Source: a virus. Taken from it: 51,308 nt of DNA. The position numbers were made by a program, and so were the translations under genes. Within the stretch, counting starts at the first letter, position 1; each line of letters opens with the position of its first letter. The DNA lies in the IMG/VR virus record IMGVR_UViG_3300006854_000010, positions 1 to 51,308 of that record. One strand, given 5' to 3'. The notes under the pieces are model-generated. The model was not told the origin of the DNA, did not search any database, and saw nothing but the letters and a program-made list of their open reading frames with translations. This document shows, one piece after another, positions 14,881-21,398 of the stretch.

Positions 14881-15427
14881 CGTCGAACTCTACCGCGCCG
14901 CGTGATTGGGTCGCAGCGGCGCCGGGGGCAACGCGCTGCACGCGCTCGCGGGCCTCACGCTCACGCTTGGTTTCTGGCGTCAGTCTGGCGGGGTGAGGAA
15001 TAAGCCCGCGCTCGACAGCCCAGTCCAGCTTGAACCCGGCCCACCCCTGTTCTGCGCAGATCGTCACAAGCCTGGCCACCGTGATGCCGGCATCCTCGGC
15101 ATTGGCCTGGACGCGGCGCCATGCGGATCGCGTCAGCGGCAAACGCTTCTCCCGGCGCGCACGCAGCCAGCACTCAGCATCCAGCGCATCAACCCCGGCG
15201 CGGATCAGCTCGGCCGCGTTGACCGTCACGGCATTGTCGCCCACGGCCGGCTCCTTCTTGGCTCGCTTCGGATTTGCCTCTGCGCGACCAGCCGCCAGCC
15301 CTGCGCGGAAAACGGCATCCAGGCACACAAGCGCGCCTTCCGTGAGCATCCCCGTGCAGATGAGTTGGGCAGTGCTGGCTGCGTTGAATGCCGCGCTTGC
15401 GGCCTCGCGGATCTGCTCTGGAGTCAT
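14855..15427 (-). CDS. Replication-associated hypothetical protein
   Basis: This encodes 190 residues from MTPEQIREAASAAFNAASTA. It has an N-terminal helical domain, a Lys/Arg-rich middle, and a C-terminal WAGFKLDWAVERGLIPHPAR segment resembling the end of phage replication initiation (O-like) proteins. The ATG at 15427 overlaps the previous stop as ATGA. Position next to a loader-like gene supports a replication role, but no initiator fold is proven. Confidence 0.5.
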   Translation of the reverse strand: MTPEQIREAASAAFNAASTAQLICTGMLTEGALVCLDAVFRAGLAAGRAEANPKRAKKEPAVGDNAVTVNAAELIRAGVDALDAECWLRARREKRLPLTRSAWRRVQANAEDAGITVARLVTICAEQGWAGFKLDWAVERGLIPHPARLTPETKREREARERVQRVAPGAAATQSRGAVEFDDAGIKRIY

Positions 15428-15660
15428 TCGATGACCTGCCACGCCTTGGAGCCCAGGTTGACCTTGATCTTTCCGACCTTGCGCAGCGCCTGGAGCCGCT
15501 TGTCCACTACGCGGTACGCAGGGCATAGCATCGGGCTGGTGGTCTCCTCGAACTGCTTGCAGTCGGGCTCCAGGGCGATTGTCAGCGCCATGGCCGAGAC
15601 CTTGCCTGCGCGAATCAGGTCCGGCATCTTGGCATCAAATTCTGTATAGTCGTGCTTCAT
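15424..15660 (-). CDS. Small winged-helix protein
   Basis: This encodes 78 residues from MKHDYTEFDAKMPDLIRAGK. The C-terminal YRVVDKRLQALRKVGKIKVN followed by SKAWQV has a winged-helix recognition-helix/wing pattern. AAGGA lies about 5 bases upstream of the ATG at 15660, and a GC-rich hairpin lies just before it. It probably binds DNA, as part of replication initiation or regulation. Confidence 0.6.
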   Translation of the reverse strand: MKHDYTEFDAKMPDLIRAGKVSAMALTIALEPDCKQFEETTSPMLCPAYRVVDKRLQALRKVGKIKVNLGSKAWQVIE

Positions 15661-15677
15661 GGGTTCCTTCGTTTGAT

Positions 15678-15705
15678 CCCCCGCCAACATGGTCTGTGGC
15701 GGGGG
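15678..15705 (-). promoter_or_regulatory. GC-rich hairpin upstream of 15424-15660
   Basis: CCCCCGCC (15678-15685) and GGCGGGGG (15698-15705) make an 8-bp all-GC stem with a 12-base loop, between a small upstream gene and the winged-helix gene. No T-run follows on either strand. It may attenuate the leftward transcript or block ribosome run-through. Confidence 0.45.
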
Positions 15706-15727
15706 TTGTCACCGGCGCTGCCCGGGT

Positions 15728-16015
15728 CTATCCGCTTCTGCGTTGGCTCCCCACTTTGCGCACCTCAAACCGTTTCAGGCTGCGCGGATGGGCGATGCGG
15801 TATGCCCAGGTTCGAACGGATCGCCACGAGCACTTTCGCCCATAGGCAGCACGGCATCTGTAGGCGCCGATTCGTAGGATCCGGCTCACTACCGGCATCC
15901 AGTGGCGCAGCGCTTCGGCTGCAGTCCGCCCAAGGCACACGGCAGCGCGCGGCAGCAGACCGGCCAGCCAGCACAGCAGTGCGGCGAGGCTGGTTATGGG
16001 GCGGGTGATTCGCAT
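15728..16015 (-). CDS. Small basic membrane-anchored protein
   Basis: This encodes 95 residues starting MRITRPITSLAALLCWLAGL. The first 30 residues include a hydrophobic segment; the rest is strongly Arg-rich. The ATG follows the upstream stop by three bases. The family is not recognised. Confidence 0.5.
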   Translation of the reverse strand: MRITRPITSLAALLCWLAGLLPRAAVCLGRTAAEALRHWMPVVSRILRIGAYRCRAAYGRKCSWRSVRTWAYRIAHPRSLKRFEVRKVGSQRRSG

Positions 16016-16018
16016 GGG

Positions 16019-16489
16019 TCAGAACTCTCCAGGCGCAACCTGGAAGCACGTGACGCCAGCATCGCGCCACATCTTCACAACGCGGTCACGATCATCGAAG
16101 ACAGCCACAAGCCTGCGCCTATCATCCACGAGCATGCCATCGAGCCATTGCTTTTTCAGCACGTCATCAGCCGTGAAATCGCCGGCCTGCCGCATGGTCA
16201 GTTCATGCCCATTCATCAAATCCCATCGCATGAAGCTCGTGTGCTTGACAAGCCAGTCAACCGTTTTGCCAGCAACCTCATCACTCCGGCCGCTGAAAAT
16301 CCACACGTCAGCCAACCGGCGCAAAGACTCCATCACGCGAATCACCGGTTCGTTCGGCTCATCCCTGTCACACGCATCGTAGAAGCGGCGCCACTTCGTG
16401 TCGTCGCGCGAGGGGTCTTCGATGATGTGGCGCCGATGGCCGATCAGCGCCAGCGTGCCGTCGAGATCGAAAATGTACAGTGGCTTCAC
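16019..16489 (-). CDS. HAD phosphatase, polynucleotide 3'-phosphatase-like
   Basis: This encodes 156 residues from GTG at 16489, with AAGGA 6 bases upstream. It has the HAD motifs: IFDLDGT (D8 nucleophile and D10), a Ser-containing FSGR at 65-68, and an acidic VDDRRRLVAVFDDRDRVVKM near 121-140. The layout resembles the phosphatase domain of T4 polynucleotide kinase, which removes 3'-phosphates at broken RNA or DNA ends. No kinase domain or ligase was found in the window, so a stand-alone end-processing role is inferred. It is the first gene after the promoter at 16542-16586. Confidence 0.75.
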   Translation of the reverse strand: MKPLYIFDLDGTLALIGHRRHIIEDPSRDDTKWRRFYDACDRDEPNEPVIRVMESLRRLADVWIFSGRSDEVAGKTVDWLVKHTSFMRWDLMNGHELTMRQAGDFTADDVLKKQWLDGMLVDDRRRLVAVFDDRDRVVKMWRDAGVTCFQVAPGEF

Positions 16490-16541
16490 GCTTGATCCTT
16501 GCTTGTGCGTCCGATTCGCCCGGCCGCTTGGCGTGATTGGC

Positions 16542-16586
16542 ACTATGCCTCAGACTTCATCGCGGAGGCATTGATATTTGCTATCG
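16542..16586 (-). promoter_or_regulatory. Leftward promoter of the GATAG-box family (copy a)
   Basis: On the minus strand the box CGATAGCAAATATCAATGC (16568-16586) is followed after 24 nt by CATAGT (16542-16547). The GTG at 16489 lies about 50 bases downstream. The box is nearly identical to copy b, with only the spacer one base longer. Confidence 0.55.
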
Positions 16587-16606
16587 GATACTCGGCGAAT
16601 TAGTCA

Positions 16607-17395
16607 TCACACAAAACACATGCCGCTATCGCACGCGCCACGATCACGGCCAAAAAGTACCTCGTTGCGGTCATCGAAGTCAACAAACTCGATCGGCACG
16701 GCTTGATCCGTGAGCCATGCATGCGGGTCGCGCTGGCGTAGTTCGCGATCGAACTTGATCACCTTCGGCTTGTCGCGCGGATCGGCCATGACTTCGCGCC
16801 ATTCCTCCATGCGCTGGTTTGGGCACATCCAGCAGGCCGAACGCCCAGGCAGCGCGCCCAGCACCTGCAGTGCGTAGTGCGAGCATGCGCCACGGTCCAT
16901 GCCAAGCCTGATGAGCGGGAAGTCAACCTGCCACTTCCCCTGCGCCTTGGTGCTGTGTTGCGTCTTGTAGGCGCGGCCCATCTCGTCGGTTGAGAAGCCG
17001 ATCCAGTTCGTCGCAGCCTTCACGCCTAGCGATGTTGCCCAGCGCCGGCCCACATCGCGCTTCCACTCACCGGAGCAGTAGCCATGCAGTTTTCCTACCT
17101 CGCTGCCCTGCGTGGTAAATGCAGGTATCAACAGCGTCTCTCCCTTTGCGCCGCCGAAAAGGTCTTTCGTCGCCCAGTCCTCTTTCAATACGCGGTGCAT
17201 GATCACGCCCACGCTGGCCAGCGCCGGCACGATATAGCGGTCATGGTAGTCCCATGTCGCACTCTTCTCGCGCCCGGTGTCTGCAATGAAAGCCAAGTCA
17301 GGCTTCGGTAGCTTGCCAGTGACGATCAGCGCTGCAATCGCAGCAGATTGCGTGCCGCCGCCGTTGTTCCAAATCTGCGTCCGTTCTTCTGTCAC
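16607..17395 (-). CDS. PAPS-reductase/ATP-pyrophosphatase family protein
   Basis: This encodes 262 residues from GTG at 17395 (GAGG upstream; the frame to 17554 has no ATG support). The N-terminal WNNGGGTQSAA (9-19) is the modified PP-loop that binds ATP in PAPS reductases and DndC-like enzymes. LAFIADTGREKSATWDYHDR follows. Near the C-terminus SACWMCPNQRMEEW gives a C-x-x-C pair, and a further Cys pair sits at the end. Relatives activate or reduce sulfate or modify nucleic acids with sulfur. With no sulfation partner nearby, nucleic-acid modification is possible but unproven. Confidence 0.7.
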   Translation of the reverse strand: MTEERTQIWNNGGGTQSAAIAALIVTGKLPKPDLAFIADTGREKSATWDYHDRYIVPALASVGVIMHRVLKEDWATKDLFGGAKGETLLIPAFTTQGSEVGKLHGYCSGEWKRDVGRRWATSLGVKAATNWIGFSTDEMGRAYKTQHSTKAQGKWQVDFPLIRLGMDRGACSHYALQVLGALPGRSACWMCPNQRMEEWREVMADPRDKPKVIKFDRELRQRDPHAWLTDQAVPIEFVDFDDRNEVLFGRDRGACDSGMCFV

Positions 17396-18054
17396 GCGCA
17401 CCTCTCTAAGTAAGTCTCTGGAATTGAATTCGGCTTTGGACTGAAGAAAACTACACCCAATGCATAGAGAGTAAAGACAGTTCTGAGCGAAGCGAAGGAC
17501 CGGGAAGACCCCCCTAACCCCCCGAGCGTGTTTGCTTGGGAGTGGGAGAACCACCCGTTTCCGGTTACAGGACCTGACCTTGCAGCCATCATGAGAATGC
17601 GCTTTGTGGTGCGCTCGTTGGCGCGTGTCGGCCTATCGTGCCCAGCGACTGCACGGATAGCGCAGCGCCATGGACCCCCTCAAGGGGGCGGCATCCATGC
17701 CTTTCCCGACATCTTCCCCACGCGTGTGCGCTCTTCCGATGAGCGCACCACAAAACACACTCTCAAGCTCCTATCCGCTATCCTGATAAGCCCCTGCGGT
17801 GCCGCGCATAGGTTGCATGGTTCGCTTTCGCGAGCGGCCGTCAGGCGCCAGACGTGACAAAGCCCCGAGAATGCTTGAGAGGGGCGTGACCCTGGCGTGG
17901 GCGATCTAGACACATGGACGAACCGGGAAGGCTCTGTGCTTCGACAACACACGCCCCTCTCAAAAACTCTAGGGGCTTCACCCAGTTCGTCCGTATGCCA
18001 AGGTCGCCAAACCTGACACGATCATCCTATCACACTTCCTGGCGCTCGCTCAAG
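17396..18054. other. 659-bp gene-free region rich in inverted repeats
   Basis: No frame here has a credible start, ribosome-binding site or protein-like composition. The stretch holds CCCCCTCAAGGGGG (about 17673-17686), an 8-bp hairpin GTGCGCTC/GAGCGCAC (17726-17748), GCTTTCGCGAGCG near 17824, and the element at 17860-17994. On the minus strand there is a GGGGGGTTAGGGGGG tract near 17510. It sits inside the leftward early block between the methyltransferase and the PAPS-reductase-like gene. It could be a replication origin, a structured RNA or both. Confidence 0.7.
17860..17994. ncRNA. Candidate structured RNA with pseudoknot
   Basis: Three nested or crossing stems are visible. AAGCCCC (17860-17866) pairs with GGGGCTT (17971-17977). 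TTGAGAGGGGCGTG (17875-17888) pairs perfectly with CACGCCCCTCTCAA (17950-17963). GGACGAACCGGG (17916-17927), in the loop of that stem, pairs with CCCAGTTCGTCC (17981-17992) outside it except for one position. Crossing of the last two makes a pseudoknot. Either strand could fold, because the odd pairs become G-U on one or the other. Expression is not shown by sequence alone; an origin with inverted repeats is the alternative. Confidence 0.45.
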
Positions 18055-18669
18055 TCAACCCCCTGCGTGATGCGTCAGATCAACATCGCATGCCACCTCG
18101 TTGCCCCAAACAGCCCAGCCGGCCCGCGGGCTGCGGGCGAACATCTCCAGGCGGGGCCCTGGGCTTACAGCCTCGACCATCGTGAAGAACTCTGGCGGCT
18201 TTGCGGAGTGCCGCGGGGCGCCATTGAAGTACGGCCGCTTCCAGTCGAACCAGGAGCGCCCAACACGCGACAGCGCCGTGGCACTGCCACGCCTGCAGAA
18301 CAGGCAGAACTCGCTCGACAGCCCGAACGAATCACCGCCCAGGCCGCCGCCCATCGTGGCCTTGGCCCACGTCAGCAGCGTGGACGGCTGGAATCCCCAT
18401 GCCCTCGCCACGGCGTACGATTGCTCGACATACTTGTTTATCGTCCACAGGTATAGGTGCGCATCCTTGTGCGCTATTGCTTCAACACCAAGCGACGCAA
18501 TGTCATTGACCGACATTGACGGATATGCAAGTTTTCGCGCAGCGTTGTCCGTCACGCCGAACACCTGTTTCCCATCTTGAACATCGTAGCACCCAATTGA
18601 TCGGCCGGCGCCGACTCGCCACGGCGGATCAGCCACGATGCACGAAAACCTGTGCTGTTCAATCGTCAC
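18055..18669 (-). CDS. MT-A70 family adenine methyltransferase
   Basis: This encodes 204 residues from GTG at 18669, with GGAG 8 bases upstream. The catalytic DPPW motif is at 14-17, and the MT-A70 pattern continues with the YLWTINKYVEQSYAVARAWG segment, a TWAKATMGGG loop and a C-terminal WGNEV. These enzymes make N6-methyladenine, usually in DNA for phage members, protecting against host restriction or marking origins. It overlaps the 30-residue Cys-rich gene by 11 bases. Confidence 0.9.
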   Translation of the reverse strand: MTIEQHRFSCIVADPPWRVGAGRSIGCYDVQDGKQVFGVTDNAARKLAYPSMSVNDIASLGVEAIAHKDAHLYLWTINKYVEQSYAVARAWGFQPSTLLTWAKATMGGGLGGDSFGLSSEFCLFCRRGSATALSRVGRSWFDWKRPYFNGAPRHSAKPPEFFTMVEAVSPGPRLEMFARSPRAGWAVWGNEVACDVDLTHHAGG

Positions 18670-18751
18670 AGCAGATCCTCCACGAGTTGATGCATGCCTC
18701 GCACGGGTTCATGTGCGTGCAGACGGCATCGGCCTCCGCATCGTTTGCCAT
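18659..18751 (-). CDS. 30-residue Cys-rich peptide
   Basis: The product is MANDAEADAVCTHMNPCEAC plus ten residues ending RICCDD, with five Cys and one His in 20 residues, suitable for a small zinc site. A strong GGAGG lies before the ATG at 18751, and the gene fits between its neighbours with a coupled overlap into the methyltransferase start. It may be a partner of that enzyme. Confidence 0.5.
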   Translation of the reverse strand: MANDAEADAVCTHMNPCEACINSWRICCDD

Positions 18752-18752
18752 G

Positions 18753-19130
18753 TCACCCTCCTTTCGTTGGCGCGTTCTTCTCGCGGCAGATCGCCTCAAC
18801 CGCCTTCGCGAAGTGCAGCCAGCCCCACGTCCTCATGAAGCCGTCGAGCATATCGGGGAGCGACTGGAAAGCGTGCGTGCGATCCTCATCTGCCAGCGGC
18901 ACCCAGGCCTGCTTCGCCTCTGTCCGGCCGGACTCCAGGGCACCGATGCGCGCGCGCAGTGCTGCGACCGCGGCGAGGTGTGCCGCCTCTGTCACAAGGC
19001 CATACTCACCGACTGGCAGGCTCGCGGCGGCCCGCGTCCAGTAGTTCAGCTCGTTGCTTCTGGCGTACGATGTCATGGTGGCCACCACTGGTGCCGCATC
19101 TACGGCGGTGACTGATTTTTCGTCTGTCAT
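18753..19130 (-). CDS. Hypothetical protein
   Basis: This encodes 125 residues from MTDEKSVTAVDAAPVVATMT, with AAGGA before the ATG. The middle is helical (AAHLAAVAALRARIGALESG) and the C-terminal half is Trp-containing. The family is not recognised. Its ribosome-binding region (CCGAAGGAACGAC) is nearly identical to that of the gene at 19173. Confidence 0.65.
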   Translation of the reverse strand: MTDEKSVTAVDAAPVVATMTSYARSNELNYWTRAAASLPVGEYGLVTEAAHLAAVAALRARIGALESGRTEAKQAWVPLADEDRTHAFQSLPDMLDGFMRTWGWLHFAKAVEAICREKNAPTKGG

Positions 19131-19172
19131 GTCGTTCCTTCGGTTGGCGCGTCAACTATTTCGGAATGTTTG

Positions 19173-19388
19173 TCATAACAACTCTATCTGGTTGAATTTG
19201 AACAACCAGTATCTTGCATGGTACTGTTCAAGCACATCAACATCAGACCCTATTGCGCCAAACTGGCGCTCTAGTTTGAGAGTTGATTGCAGCACCGCAA
19301 ACAAATGTGGCTGCTGAAAAGACATAGCAATGTCTTCCTTCGCTTCATTTCTGAGCTTATCAATTACTCCCTGCGGGATGTTGGTCAT
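19173..19388 (-). CDS. Small hypothetical protein
   Basis: This encodes 71 residues from MTNIPQGVIDKLRNEAKEDI, with AAGGA upstream of the ATG at 19388. The same frame is open to an ATG at 19529 that overlaps the preceding stop as ATGA, which would give 118 residues. I prefer the shorter start because of its ribosome-binding site, but both may be used. Function is unknown. Confidence 0.55.
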   Translation of the reverse strand: MTNIPQGVIDKLRNEAKEDIAMSFQQPHLFAVLQSTLKLERQFGAIGSDVDVLEQYHARYWLFKFNQIELL

Positions 19389-19525
19389 ATCGTTCCTTCG
19401 GTTTGTGAATTGACTTCTGACCAGTGCGTGATCAGGCACCTCGATCATGGGCGGCTGGGATGAGATTGGCCAGCGCATGCCTATATAGCTGTGCTGGGCG
19501 AGTCGGAGCGCTAAGAGCGGGCGGG

Positions 19526-19882
19526 TCATGTCAGAAGTCCCAGGGGGGGGGTAGTGGTCGGGGCCGATCCTTTGCGGAGCGGGATCACATCTATGTCGAG
19601 CCATCCATCGCGCGTTGCGATGGCGGCGGCCATGTTTGCGGATGATTCGATTGAAAGCGGCCGGCACACGCGCACTTTCTTTGTCGTGCGGCGCCAATGG
19701 TCGGGATCCCACATGTCTGGCGACTTCGAGCCGGCACCGACTGCGATTGCGCGGGCGGTGGCATCGTGCGAGTTCCAGACTTGCCACGCGCGTTCGTTCG
19801 CCTGTTTGGCGCGCTCCAGTGCGCCGGGCGGATGGCCGACTACCTGGTAGCCTTTGTCGAATGACTTTGCTGACTTACTCAT
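19526..19882 (-). CDS. First gene of the leftward early block, hypothetical
   Basis: This encodes 118 residues from MSKSAKSFDKGYQVVGHPPG, with AGGA 7-8 bases before the ATG. It is helical at first, then has a WDPDHWRRTTKKVRVCRPLS segment. The 3' end contains a run of nine C (19552-19560 as G on the plus strand), prone to slippage. It lies just downstream of the promoter at 19912-19956. Early position suggests host takeover or regulation, without direct evidence. Confidence 0.6.
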   Translation of the reverse strand: MSKSAKSFDKGYQVVGHPPGALERAKQANERAWQVWNSHDATARAIAVGAGSKSPDMWDPDHWRRTTKKVRVCRPLSIESSANMAAAIATRDGWLDIDVIPLRKGSAPTTTPPLGLLT

Positions 19883-19900
19883 CTCGGCATCCTTTCTGCT

Positions 19901-19920
19901 TGCAATAGCAGATTATTGCA
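19901..19920. promoter_or_regulatory. Palindromic operator candidate
   Basis: TGCAATA-GCAGAT-TATTGCA is a perfect 7-bp inverted repeat. Its right arm covers the -10 hexamer of the leftward promoter at 19912-19956. A dimeric repressor or activator could bind here. Confidence 0.45.
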
Positions 19921-19956
19921 CCATTGACCGCGCCGCAGAATGGCTTTTGCTATCTG
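19912..19956 (-). promoter_or_regulatory. Leftward promoter of the GATAG-box family (copy d)
   Basis: On the minus strand CAGATAGCAAAAGCCATTC (19938-19956) is followed 23 nt after AAAAGCCA by AATAAT (19912-19917). The arrangement is the same as in copies b and c. It should drive the early block starting at 19882. Confidence 0.6.
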
Positions 19957-19968
19957 CTGGCGCGCAGT

Positions 19969-20014
19969 CGATTGAGTAAATCAATCGCGTGGCGGCAGGT
20001 GGCGGCGGTACAGT
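19969..20014 (+). promoter_or_regulatory. Rightward promoter/operator candidate
   Basis: CGATTGA-GTAAA-TCAATCG (19969-19987) is a perfect 7-bp inverted repeat. It partly resembles the GATAG box and is followed after 25 nt by TACAGT (20009-20014). The gene at 20039 begins about 25 bases further on. The palindrome may be an operator rather than a promoter box. Confidence 0.4.
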
Positions 20015-20038
20015 AGCGCATCAACAACGGAGCGACAG

Positions 20039-20332
20039 ATGAACCACTACGCACGATGCATCGACATCCTCGGCAAGGACCTGTCGCATGCCGAACTGGT
20101 GGCGATGATGCGCGAGATTGCGAAGGCAAGTCCGTCGCTGGTGGCGCGGGCCTACACAGCAACGCAGCCCAAGAATCCGCCGAAAGAGATCGACGAGAAG
20201 ATCCTGGCCCTGTGTGCTGGCGATCAATACATACAGGCCATCAAGATGTACCGCGAGCACTCTGGAGCCGGCCTCAAGCATGCCAAGGACTACGTTGACG
20301 CTGTGCGCGAGAACGCGAGGAACAAGACGTGA
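20039..20332 (+). CDS. Protein with ribosomal L7/L12 C-terminal-like domain
   Basis: This encodes 97 residues from MNHYARCIDILGKDLSHAEL, with GGAG 6 bases upstream. The C-terminal IQAIKMYREHSGAGLKHAKD, then YVDAV, matches the helix-loop-helix of the L7/L12 C-terminal domain, which recruits GTPase translation factors. Small phage and bacterial proteins with this fold exist with unknown roles. It is the first gene of the rightward block. Confidence 0.6.
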   Translation: MNHYARCIDILGKDLSHAELVAMMREIAKASPSLVARAYTATQPKNPPKEIDEKILALCAGDQYIQAIKMYREHSGAGLKHAKDYVDAVRENARNKT

Positions 20333-20538
20333 GCAACATAGCGCATGGCGGACCCGGAGAGATTCCGCGCTGCAAAGTCACCTGCCAAGCCGACGCCTTC
20401 GAGAATCACATTCGTGACATTGGCGTTGTGTTCGCATGCGAGTGGTTCGGCCATGCGGCGGACAGCGCGTTCACGGCAGAGACAATAAAGGCGCTGCGTG
20501 AGCGAAGCGCAAGTGTGGACAACAAGGCGGCAGAATGA
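20329..20538 (+). CDS. Hypothetical protein
   Basis: This encodes 69 residues from GTG (product MSNIAHGGPGEIPRCKVTCQ), GTGA-coupled to the previous gene and ATGA-coupled to the Erf gene. Two Cys lie near the start and a FACEWFGHAADSAFTAETIK segment in the middle. Function is unknown. Confidence 0.65.
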   Translation: MSNIAHGGPGEIPRCKVTCQADAFENHIRDIGVVFACEWFGHAADSAFTAETIKALRERSASVDNKAAE

Positions 20539-21398
20539 GCAACGAACTAACACAGATCACCAGCCATGGCGCTGGCGCAATCCAACCCGTGCAGCAGCAG
20601 GCCACTCCTGGGTACTTGCTGCAACTTGCTGTACAGCAGGGGGCCGACCTTGAGAAGTTGGAGCGCTTGATGGCGCTGCAGGAGCGATGGGAGGCGGCGG
20701 AGGCGAAGCGCTCTTTCGTCGCCGCCATGGCGGCATTCAAGGCCGAGCCAATGACGATCTTCAAGAAGAAGCAGGTTGGCTACACCACCAAGGACGGTGA
20801 CTTCGTGGGCTACACGCATGCTCGTCTGTCGGACGTTACTGACGTGGTTGTTCCAGCCATGGGGAGGCACGGGCTGTCGCATCGCTGGGACATCCGCCAG
20901 GATGGTGGACGAATCCACGTGTCATGCGTGGTCACACACCGGCTGGGCCACTCTGAGGCCGTAGTGATGGATAGCCCACCCGACACCAGCGGCAAAAAGA
21001 ACCCGCTGCAGCAGATCGCCAGCGCCACATCATACCTACAGCGCTACACATTGCTGGCTGTCACCGGCATGGCAACGAACGACATGGACAACGATGCCAG
21101 CGAAGCGGGCGGCGGCGCGGACACGAAAGACAAGGCATCCGATGTCGATGAATGGATAAAGACCGCCCAGGCCACCACCACGGATGCGGATGCTGCGAAG
21201 GTGTGGCAGGACGGCGGCAAGGCACTGACTGCCGCCAAAGATCGCGCAGGGTATGGCGCGTTCAAGGCAGCGGTGGTTGCGCACAGGACCGCACTCAAGG
21301 CGGCGCTCGATGAGCGCACCGCAGAAGCTGAAGCGACTCCGGTGGATGATGATTTCGTGCGTGACATGGATGCCGCAGAGGGGAAGACCGATGAGTGA
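20535..21398 (+). CDS. erf: Erf-family single-strand annealing protein
   Basis: This encodes 287 residues. The Erf core (about residues 40-185) includes an AEAKRSFVAAMAAFKAE helix, GYTHARLSDV and the signature SATSYLQRYTLLAVTGMATN with a DMDNDA tail. A variable linker and a C-terminal helical domain follow. Erf forms rings on single-stranded DNA and anneals complementary strands for phage recombination and genome circularisation. It overlaps the exonuclease gene by 8 bases, a classic two-component recombinase pair. Confidence 0.9.
   Translation: MSNELTQITSHGAGAIQPVQQQATPGYLLQLAVQQGADLEKLERLMALQERWEAAEAKRSFVAAMAAFKAEPMTIFKKKQVGYTTKDGDFVGYTHARLSDVTDVVVPAMGRHGLSHRWDIRQDGGRIHVSCVVTHRLGHSEAVVMDSPPDTSGKKNPLQQIASATSYLQRYTLLAVTGMATNDMDNDASEAGGGADTKDKASDVDEWIKTAQATTTDADAAKVWQDGGKALTAAKDRAGYGAFKAAVVAHRTALKAALDERTAEAEATPVDDDFVRDMDAAEGKTDE

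Noticed and set aside
15678-15705. Intrinsic terminator
   Set aside because: The stem is strong, but neither strand has a following T-run.
17528-17952. Frames of 109 and 90 codons in the gene-free region
   Set aside because: Neither has a good ribosome-binding site, both run across hairpins, and the composition is not protein-like.
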